Assembly: GCA_964454255.1 (NCBI GenBank)
Contig: CAYVSY010000028.1
Coordinates: 1-13,444 of the forward strand
Direction of reading: 5' to 3'
From: CAYVSY01 sp964454255
GTDB taxonomy: Bacteria > Bacillota_I > Bacilli_A > RF39 > UBA660
Length of the DNA stretch: 13,444 nucleotides
Below the pieces are notes generated by a model. It ran no database searches and was not told the origin of the DNA. It saw only the letters and a program-made list of their open reading frames with translations. How positions within the stretch are numbered: position 1 is the first letter of the stretch; each line of letters opens with the position of its first letter. This document shows, one piece after another, positions 1-4,704 of the stretch. Made by a program: the position numbers and the translations under genes.

Positions 1-2
1 TG

Positions 3-29
3 GCATATCGCTTACAACTGTCCTTATAA
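3..29 (+). pseudogene. Possible C-terminal tail of an IS3-family (IS150-like) transposase, cut by window edge
   Basis: Reading from position 3 gives AYRLQLSL followed by TAA at 27-29. The pattern resembles the usual end of IS3/IS150-group OrfB transposases, which finish shortly after a P-x-x-Y-R motif. About six bases later a stretch like an IS3 right end begins (GTCTAA at 35-40, then TTGACAATTCA at 48-58). Only eight residues are visible, so this is a weak call. It could equally be chance or the end of an unrelated gene lying before the window. Confidence 0.25.
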
Positions 30-84
30 AAACTGTCTAAAAAAGTGTTGACAATTCAGTTAAGAAAAAGTGAAAAACTTATAC

Positions 85-113
85 AAAAAGAGAAAAATAA
101 ATTTTCTCTTTTT
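85..113. terminator. AT-only perfect hairpin, possible bidirectional terminator
   Basis: AAAAAGAGAAAA at 85-96 is perfectly complementary to TTTTCTCTTTTT at 102-113, with a 5-nt loop. It has A-rich and T-rich flanks on both strands. It lies between whatever precedes the window and the minus-strand regulator that stops at 164, so it could end transcription from either side. The stem has only two G-C pairs, so it would be a weak terminator. Confidence 0.4.
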
Positions 114-132
114 AATATACCTCTTTTTTTAT

Positions 133-160
133 TGATGTCTACCAATTGGGGTTCACATCA
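133..160 (-). repeat. IS3-family-like terminal inverted repeat remnant
   Basis: Read on the minus strand from 160, the sequence begins TGATGTGAACCCCAATTGG and continues TAGACATCA. The TG start, the central ACCCCAA and the GACA near the end resemble IS3/IS150-group terminal repeats of Firmicutes. The segment also carries short flanking inverted arms, TGATGT at 133-138 and ACATCA at 155-160. No transposase lies between it and the next gene, so if real it is a scar or the edge of an element extending left. The comparison is from memory of the family and was not searched. Confidence 0.3.
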
Positions 161-163
161 TTT

Positions 164-355
164 TTAAGTTCTCTTTATAAATTTTATATCGTAATCACAA
201 ATATTAGCAATATCTTTAATTGTTTCAAATATTGGATTACTATATCCTGTTTCATAACCAGATAATGTTGTTTGAGATATTCCAATTTTTTTTGATAATT
301 CTTTTTGACTTAATCCTTTATCTTTTCTCATTTTTTTTATTATTTTTCCTATCAT
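164..355 (-). CDS. Small XRE/Cro-CI family transcriptional regulator
   Basis: A 63-residue protein consisting of a single helix-turn-helix domain of the Cro/C1 (XRE, HTH_3) family. Residues 1-20 form the first helix (IGKIIKKMRKDKGLSQKEL). The HTH proper follows, with the family pattern LSQKELSKKIGISQTTLSGYETG and then a P-x-x-x-x-x-x-x-IA segment at about 40-50. There is no sensor or dimerisation domain, so it is a minimal DNA-binding protein that may act as a repressor, as small XRE proteins often do. The ATG at 353-355 is preceded by GGGTGAA at 361-367. The gene is divergent from an ABC exporter operon and shares its 79-bp intergenic region, which makes autoregulation and control of the exporter the natural hypothesis. 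No operator can be singled out. Confidence 0.88.
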   Translation of the reverse strand: MIGKIIKKMRKDKGLSQKELSKKIGISQTTLSGYETGYSNPIFETIKDIANICDYDIKFIKRT

Positions 356-373
356 AAATATTCACCCATATTT

Positions 374-402
374 ATTATCTAATATTTTTAATAAAAATGC
401 AA
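374..402 (-). promoter_or_regulatory. Sigma-A promoter of the XRE regulator
   Basis: On the minus strand TTGCAT (402-397) is separated by 17 bp from GATAAT (379-374). Transcription would start near 367, right at the GGGTGAA Shine-Dalgarno sequence, giving a leader of about 12 nt. Confidence 0.6.
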
Positions 403-412
403 TTATTTATAG

Positions 413-418
413 TATAAT
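413..418 (+). promoter_or_regulatory. -10 element for the ABC exporter operon
   Basis: A perfect TATAAT at 413-418. No good -35 is visible at the usual distance. The predicted start near 425 coincides with GGTGATGG, which acts as the ribosome binding site, so the leader would be about 10 nt. Lack of a -35 suggests activation or a weak basal level. Confidence 0.5.
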
Positions 419-434
419 ATTATTGGTGATGGTA

Positions 435-1298
435 ATGATTAACATTAAAAAACTAACAAAATATTATGATCAAATATGTGGCGTTAAAGATTTATCTTTG
501 AATATTAATAGTGGTCAAATCTTTGGTTTTATTGGGCCAAATGGGGCTGGTAAATCAACAACGATTAGATGTATTATGAATTATATTAATAAAAATAGTG
601 GAGAAATTATAATTGATAATGATAAAATAAATTTTGGCGATTATAAATATAAAGAAAATATTGGCTATTTACCAGGTGAAGTGTATTTATATAATGATAT
701 GACTGTTATGGAAACGATTAATTATGCAGCGTCATTTTATTCTTCAAATTGTAAAGTTAAAATAAAAGAACTAGTTAAATTATTTAAGGTTGATACGAAG
801 AAAAAAATTAATGAATTATCATTAGGTAATAAGAAAAAAGTTGGAATTATTATAGCTTTAATGAATAATCCTAAAATTTTAATATTAGATGAACCAACTA
901 GCGGACTTGATCCTATTATGCAAAATGTGTTGTTTGATTTATTATTGAAAGAGAAAGAAAAAGGAACAACTATATTTTTTTCAACGCATAATTTAAATGA
1001 AGTAAAAAAAATATGTGATTTTGTAGGTATAATTAAAAATTCGGAATTAATTAAATTGGAAAGTGTTAATAATTTAACTAAAAATAATTTACTTACAATT
1101 ACTCTTTTTGGTGAAGGTGCAAAAGCTTTACAATTAGATGGTTCTATGGTTATTAAGGAAATGAAAAAAGATAAAATTGTTTTTATGTATAAGGGTGATA
1201 TAAATAATTTAATTATAAAATTAAGTAAAATAAAAGTAGAAAATATTTTAATAGAAGAACCTTCTATTGAAGAAATATTTTTACATTATTATGAGTAG
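435..1298 (+). CDS. ABC transporter ATP-binding protein (ABC-2 exporter type)
   Basis: A 287-residue ATPase that would energise the adjacent membrane permease. Visible motifs are Walker A GPNGAGKST at 34-42, a Q-loop region GYLPGE at 77-82 (Glu in place of Gln, common in this exporter subfamily), and the signature LSLGN at 128-132 (a relaxed LSGGQ). Walker B ILILDEP is at 148-154, the D-loop SGLD at 156-159 and the switch His at 185 (STH). The C-terminal 80 residues are the extra domain typical of BcrA/NatA-like drug, antimicrobial peptide or ion exporters. I chose ATG 435 because GGTGATGG at 425-432 is its Shine-Dalgarno; in-frame TTG 423, GTG 426 and ATG 429 overlap that site and the probable transcription start. 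The substrate cannot be read from sequence. Confidence 0.93.
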   Translation: MINIKKLTKYYDQICGVKDLSLNINSGQIFGFIGPNGAGKSTTIRCIMNYINKNSGEIIIDNDKINFGDYKYKENIGYLPGEVYLYNDMTVMETINYAASFYSSNCKVKIKELVKLFKVDTKKKINELSLGNKKKVGIIIALMNNPKILILDEPTSGLDPIMQNVLFDLLLKEKEKGTTIFFSTHNLNEVKKICDFVGIIKNSELIKLESVNNLTKNNLLTITLFGEGAKALQLDGSMVIKEMKKDKIVFMYKGDINNLIIKLSKIKVENILIEEPSIEEIFLHYYE

Positions 1299-1306
1299 GT
1301 GAAATT

Positions 1307-2095
1307 ATGATAAAAAAGGAATTAAAACAAAATTTTAAATCATTTATTATATGGTCTTCTATCTTAGCTGGAATGCTTATAGTGGTATTTTTAGTTTATC
1401 CTAGTATTTCTAAAGATAAAGATATGTTAAATCAAATGCTTGAAATGTTTCCATCGGAAATGCTTAAAATGTTTAATATGGATTTAATTAATTTATCTAC
1501 TGTTAGTGGCTGGATGTTAAGTGAAGGTTATATGTTTATTACATTATTAGGGGGATGTTTTTCTTCTATTTTAGCTTCTAATATTTTAGTTAAAGAAGAA
1601 AGTGATAAAACAATAGAATTTTTATATTCCAATCCAATATCAAAAACTAAAATAATAACTTCTAAAATATTAGGTTCATTAATATATGTATTTGGAATAA
1701 ATATTGTTTCATTTATTATTAGTATCATTGGTTTTAAATTGTCTAATGATTTAAATATGACTAATACTTTGTTAATGGAAATTGGATCTTTATCTATTTG
1801 TTTAATTTTGTATTTTATAACATTTTTTATATCAGTTTTTTTTAAGAGTGTTAAAAAATCAATGGGTGTAGCGATGGCAGTATCTTTGGGAACTTATTTA
1901 ATAAAAATTATTAGTGCATTAAGTGAAAAATTGAATGTTTTAAAATATTTTAGTCCTTATGAGTATTTTGATACTAGATATATATTAATAAATAGTGCCT
2001 TTGAATTAAAATTTATAATCATCGGAATATTTGTTAGTGTTATATGTATTTTTGGTAGTTATTATTTTTATAATAAGAAAGAATATTATAATTAA
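1307..2095 (+). CDS. ABC-2 family transporter permease
   Basis: A 262-residue integral membrane protein, the partner of the preceding ATPase. It starts 8 bp after that gene's TAG with the Shine-Dalgarno AGGTGAAA in the gap, so the two are translationally linked. Hydrophobic segments lie at about 13-31, 75-93, 122-145, 153-178, 187-207 and 232-254, giving six helices, as expected for ABC-2 permeases. The first helix is followed by a sizeable external loop with a Met-rich stretch (about 32-70: LNQMLEMFPSEMLKMFNM). A short cytoplasmic segment (KEESDKTIEFLYSNPISK) matches the coupling region of this family (the E-x-G/K-T-x-E-x-L-x-x-x-P pattern). The pair probably exports a lipid, peptide or drug. 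Its end overlaps the convergent gene at 2092-2418 by 4 bp. Confidence 0.88.
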   Translation: MIKKELKQNFKSFIIWSSILAGMLIVVFLVYPSISKDKDMLNQMLEMFPSEMLKMFNMDLINLSTVSGWMLSEGYMFITLLGGCFSSILASNILVKEESDKTIEFLYSNPISKTKIITSKILGSLIYVFGINIVSFIISIIGFKLSNDLNMTNTLLMEIGSLSICLILYFITFFISVFFKSVKKSMGVAMAVSLGTYLIKIISALSEKLNVLKYFSPYEYFDTRYILINSAFELKFIIIGIFVSVICIFGSYYFYNKKEYYN

Positions 2096-2418
2096 TAAAT
2101 TTCAATTATTTCTTCATAATCATTTATAGTAAGATTAACGATTGTAGCGATTAATATAAAAAAAGTTGCGATTGCTTGTTTATCATTATTATTAAATGAT
2201 TTTTTATTATCATTTTTGGCAATATTATAAGAAGTTATAAAAAAATATAAGGCAACAATTATGTAAGTAATTCTTATTATCTTTCTTATAGCTATTTCTT
2301 CATTTTTATTTAAAGTATTAGTTAATTTATTTATGGCTAATAAAAAAATTCCAATTGATAATAAAACAGATATTCCAAAGAAAAATATGTCAATATTATT
2401 TTGGGTAGTGTTATCCAT
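2092..2418 (-). CDS. Small three-helix membrane protein of unknown function
   Basis: A 108-residue protein that I do not recognise. It has three hydrophobic helices at about 10-31, 47-67 and 81-98, separated by Lys/Asn-rich polar linkers, and ends with an acidic tail (NDYEEIIEIY). The positive linker after helix 1 (NKLTNTLNKNEEIAIRK) suggests that loop is cytoplasmic. ATG 2418 has an excellent Shine-Dalgarno, AAAGGTGAT at 2430-2422. A TATAAT on the minus strand at 2441-2436 would start transcription at the Shine-Dalgarno. The stop codon shares TTAA with the stop of the convergent permease. Good ribosome binding, intact frame and coherent membrane topology support a real gene; no function can be assigned. 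Confidence 0.72.
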   Translation of the reverse strand: MDNTTQNNIDIFFFGISVLLSIGIFLLAINKLTNTLNKNEEIAIRKIIRITYIIVALYFFITSYNIAKNDNKKSFNNNDKQAIATFFILIATIVNLTINDYEEIIEIY

Positions 2419-2435
2419 ATTATCACCTTTATTTA

Positions 2436-2441
2436 ATTATA
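2436..2441 (-). promoter_or_regulatory. -10 element for the small membrane protein gene
   Basis: TATAAT on the minus strand (2441-2436). A matching -35 is poor (TTTCTA-like at 2464-2459, 17-bp spacing). The predicted start near 2429 is about 11 nt before the ATG and inside the AAAGGTGAT ribosome binding site. Confidence 0.4.
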
Positions 2442-2470
2442 TTTTTTTAAAATAAATTTAGAAAAATATG

Positions 2471-2499
2471 TTGACAAAGATTTATATTTATTATACAAT
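2471..2499 (+). promoter_or_regulatory. Strong sigma-A promoter of tRNA-Asn
   Basis: A perfect TTGACA at 2471-2476, a 17-bp spacer and TACAAT at 2494-2499. Transcription would begin near 2506, about 14 nt before the mature tRNA 5' end. Confidence 0.85.
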
Positions 2500-2519
2500 T
2501 ATAATGTTCTAAAAGGAAT

Positions 2520-2596
2520 GCCTCAATAGCTCAGTTGGTTAGAGCACTTGACTGTTAATCAAGGGGTCCTAGGTTCAAGTCCCAGTTGAGGCGCCA
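2520..2596 (+). tRNA. tRNA-Asn (anticodon GTT), CCA encoded
   Basis: A 77-nt cloverleaf. The acceptor stem GCCTCAA (2520-2526) pairs perfectly with TTGAGGC (2586-2592). The discriminator is G (2593) and CCA is encoded at 2594-2596. The D-arm has AGCTCAGTTGGTTAGAGC. The anticodon stem CTTGA/TCAAG closes the loop CTGTTAA with GTT at 2554-2556, reading asparagine codons AAC/AAT. The T-arm is CTAGG-TTCAAGT-CCCAG and contains one A.C mismatch (2571 against 2583). The gene is monocistronic, with its own promoter and terminator. Confidence 0.95.
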
Positions 2597-2606
2597 TTTT
2601 GTATAT

Positions 2607-2630
2607 AACGATATCAATATCGTTTTTTTT
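2607..2630 (+). terminator. Intrinsic terminator of tRNA-Asn
   Basis: AACGATA (2607-2613) pairs with TATCGTT (2618-2624) around the loop TCAA. An unbroken T-run follows to 2630. It lies 10 nt after the tRNA CCA end. Confidence 0.88.
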
Positions 2631-2660
2631 GTTAAATATTTGTATATTGATGTAGATTAT

Positions 2661-2690
2661 TTGACAATAATTACTATTTAATGATAAAAT
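2661..2690 (+). promoter_or_regulatory. Sigma-A promoter of the SPFH gene
   Basis: TTGACA at 2661-2666 and TAAAAT at 2685-2690, with 18-bp spacing; GATAAA at 2683 gives 16. The start site would be near 2697. This places the in-frame ATG at 2691 outside the transcript and supports ATG 2721 as the true start. Confidence 0.7.
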
Positions 2691-2720
2691 ATGAATGTAA
2701 TGGGGAAAGAGGGTATAAAA

Positions 2721-3713
2721 ATGACAGATGAACAATATGAAGCATGGAAAAGAAGAAATCTTTATGGAGGAAACTCAAGTAGTTCTGTTTCTTCTAAAAA
2801 GACATTAAAAACTGAATCTAAAAGAGTTGCTGTTGATGGAACTGATACGGCATATAAAATTTGTATATTTAGAAGGGTAGAAGAAAATTATCGTGTAATA
2901 AAGAAAAATATTTTTACTGGTAAAAAAACAAATGTTGAAGGTAGTGGATTTAAAGTATTTGCACCGTGGTATTCTACTAAAGAAGTAATTATATCAAGTA
3001 AAAATATTGATTATCCAAAGAAAAAATTTATGACTTTTTCTGGTGTCCGTAATGGTGAAACTTTTACAGGTATTTCTATGGAAGTTGATGCTGGAATTAC
3101 AGTTCAAATTGAAGATCTAAAAAAATATGAAACAGCGAGTCAAAATGTGGAACAAGAATTATTTGTTTTATTTGAGGATATTTTGAGAGTTTTTGTGGCT
3201 AAACATACTCCAGAAGAGTTAATGAATAATAAGTTTAATATTAAAGATGTTGATCCTAGAGATCCAACGGCTGCGACTGAGGAAGAAGGAGAAGCAAGAT
3301 TAGATAAATTTGCTAAAAGATATGGATTACGAGTAAGTCAAATTTATTTTAAATCAATTGATTTGCCAGTTACTTTAAAAGACGATTATGAAAAAACTAA
3401 AATTCAAGAAATTGAAAATAAACGAAAAGAAGCTGAAGCTGAAACAAATATAACAGTTAAAAGATTAGAAACACAAGCTAGAGTTAATGCTTATAGCGAA
3501 CTTGTTGAAAATTTACATAAATTGGGATTATCAGTAGAACAAATAGTTGATTTAATTAATACCGAAAATTTAGCTAACGGTAAAGCTAATGTGTTTTTTA
3601 GTAAGGGATCAAATAGTATCGATCCTAATATTGTTGCTTCTATTGTAGCAGGAATGAAACAAGTGAATAATAATATTAATTCTAATGAAGAAGAAAAACC
3701 AAAAAGTAGATAA
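2721..3713 (+). CDS. SPFH/band-7 domain protein (flotillin/prohibitin superfamily), no membrane anchor
   Basis: A 330-residue protein. Residues 1-40 are a polar Ser/Lys-rich leader. About 45-220 form an SPFH/band-7-like beta-alpha domain, including SMEVDAGITVQIEDLKKY at 119-136 and the helix VEQELFVLFEDILRVFV at 143-159. About 222-265 is a charged coiled coil (EIENKRKEAEAETNITVKRLETQAR pattern), as in flotillins. The rest is a flexible Lys/Glu/Asn tail. Family members assemble oligomeric rings or scaffolds, usually on membranes. Here no N-terminal transmembrane helix or hairpin is visible, so the protein should be cytoplasmic or peripherally bound. Start 2721 is chosen because GGGGAAAGAGGG lies 7 nt upstream and the promoter excludes ATG 2691. 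It seems monocistronic; no terminator is visible before the T-box leader, so readthrough into the valS operon is possible. Confidence 0.82.
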   Translation: MTDEQYEAWKRRNLYGGNSSSSVSSKKTLKTESKRVAVDGTDTAYKICIFRRVEENYRVIKKNIFTGKKTNVEGSGFKVFAPWYSTKEVIISSKNIDYPKKKFMTFSGVRNGETFTGISMEVDAGITVQIEDLKKYETASQNVEQELFVLFEDILRVFVAKHTPEELMNNKFNIKDVDPRDPTAATEEEGEARLDKFAKRYGLRVSQIYFKSIDLPVTLKDDYEKTKIQEIENKRKEAEAETNITVKRLETQARVNAYSELVENLHKLGLSVEQIVDLINTENLANGKANVFFSKGSNSIDPNIVASIVAGMKQVNNNINSNEEEKPKSR

Positions 3714-3737
3714 ACTATGATTAAGAGGTTTTATTTG

Positions 3738-3926
3738 AAAACTATTAGAGATGAAAGTATATGGTGAAAACTTTCTTAGTATAATAATAAAATGTAGCTT
3801 AGGAGTTATATATCTGAAATTAGTAAGATATATCGTTAATTGCGTTAAAATTTTGAGGCATAGAAATGTGCAAATTAAGGTGGAACCACGAACTATTCGT
3901 CCTTTGGGATATAGTTCGTTTTTTTT
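3738..3926 (+). promoter_or_regulatory. T-box riboswitch leader of the HD-valS operon
   Basis: The leader senses uncharged tRNA and permits readthrough when it binds. The hallmark T-box AGGTGGAACCACG lies at 3878-3890. The stem I GA motif AGAGA is at 3747-3751, followed by an AGTA S-turn-like stretch (3756-3759). A probable specifier GTA (Val) is at 3794-3796, followed by G and a CTT that can pair back to AAG 3755-3757. An alternative GTA lies at 3779-3781. An 8-bp stem ATATATCT/AGATATAT occupies 3808-3815 and 3826-3833. The terminator is CGAACTAT (3889-3896) with ATAGTTCG (3911-3918), then eight Ts. The competing antiterminator uses the T-box and the 5' side of the terminator. Val specificity agrees with valS being in the operon. 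Confidence 0.9.
3889..3926 (+). terminator. Regulated terminator of the T-box leader
   Basis: An 8-bp stem CGAACTAT/ATAGTTCG (3889-3896 and 3911-3918) with an inner TCC/GGG pairing, followed by T at 3919-3926. It ends just before the GGAGG ribosome binding site of the first structural gene. Confidence 0.9.
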
Positions 3927-3936
3927 GGAGGAACTT

Positions 3937-4704
3937 ATGAATATAGAAAAGATTTTTGATGACTTTGTTAGTGGCTATGATATTAATAACACTAAAATAA
4001 AGTTAAAAATTGAACATAGTAAAAGAGTTATGGAAAATGGAATGAAAATATGTGAAACATTAAATAATATGACTCAAAATGAAATTAATTTAGTTAAAAT
4101 TATTTGCTTATTTCACGATGTTGGTCGATTTGAACAAATAAAATATTTTAATACATTTGATGATTCAAAATCATTTGATCATGCAGGAAAATCAGTCGAA
4201 ATTTTATTTGATCAGAAATTAATTCAGGATTTATCAATTAATTATGAACAAAGTGAAATTATTAAAACGTCCATTTATTATCATAATAAATATGATATTC
4301 CTGATTATTTAGATGGTCCAACTAAGTTTTTTTGTTCAATTATTAGAGATGCCGATAAAATAGATATTTTATATTTATATGCAAAAGAAATGTCAAAAAA
4401 TATTAATATAAATGATAATCCAAATGCTTTATTATATGAAGAATTTAAAAAATTTAAGTCAATTAAAAATGATTTAGTTAATAATGAAACAGATAAATTA
4501 TTATTAGTTTTAGCTTTTATTTTTGATTTACATTATAAATATAGTTTGGTTCAAATAAAAGATAATAAATATATAGATACAATTATTAATAATATAAATT
4601 ATAAAGATGATAATTATAAAAATATATTTATTAAAATTAATATGGTATTGAATGAATATATTAATAGAAAGTTAGGTGAAAATGATGTTAGAGAAGAAAT
4701 ATAA
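3937..4704 (+). CDS. HD-domain phosphohydrolase, first gene of the valS operon
   Basis: A 255-residue predicted metal-dependent phosphohydrolase. The HD-superfamily ligands are visible as H27 (EHSKRV), H60-D61 (LFHDVGRFEQ), H116 (YYHNKY) and D138/D140 (RDADKIDIL). The presence of a second conserved His (H82 in FDHAGKS) and of H116 is typical of HD proteins that bind two metals and act on nucleotides. No nucleotide-binding or RelA-type partner domain is fused, so the substrate is unknown. ATG 3937 has GGAGG at 3927-3931. An in-frame extension back to 3751 runs through the T-box leader and is not coding. The gene lies directly behind the T-box and overlaps valS by 20 bp, so its level should rise when charged tRNA is scarce. 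Confidence 0.88.
   Translation: MNIEKIFDDFVSGYDINNTKIKLKIEHSKRVMENGMKICETLNNMTQNEINLVKIICLFHDVGRFEQIKYFNTFDDSKSFDHAGKSVEILFDQKLIQDLSINYEQSEIIKTSIYYHNKYDIPDYLDGPTKFFCSIIRDADKIDILYLYAKEMSKNININDNPNALLYEEFKKFKSIKNDLVNNETDKLLLVLAFIFDLHYKYSLVQIKDNKYIDTIINNINYKDDNYKNIFIKINMVLNEYINRKLGENDVREEI

Noticed and set aside
423..434. Alternative starts TTG 423, GTG 426 and ATG 429 for the ABC ATPase
   Set aside because: They coincide with the Shine-Dalgarno GGTGATGG and the probable transcription start. ATG 435 gives the standard family N-terminus.
1528..1728. Minus-strand ORF of 66 codons inside the ABC permease gene
   Set aside because: It lies wholly antisense to a well-supported membrane gene, has no ribosome binding site, and its hydrophobic look mirrors the permease.
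2691..2720. Start of the SPFH gene at ATG 2691
   Set aside because: It falls between the -10 element and the predicted transcription start. ATG 2721 has a good ribosome binding site.
3751..3936. Upstream 62-codon extension of the HD gene
   Set aside because: The stretch is the T-box leader with its terminator. A real start with GGAGG exists at 3937.
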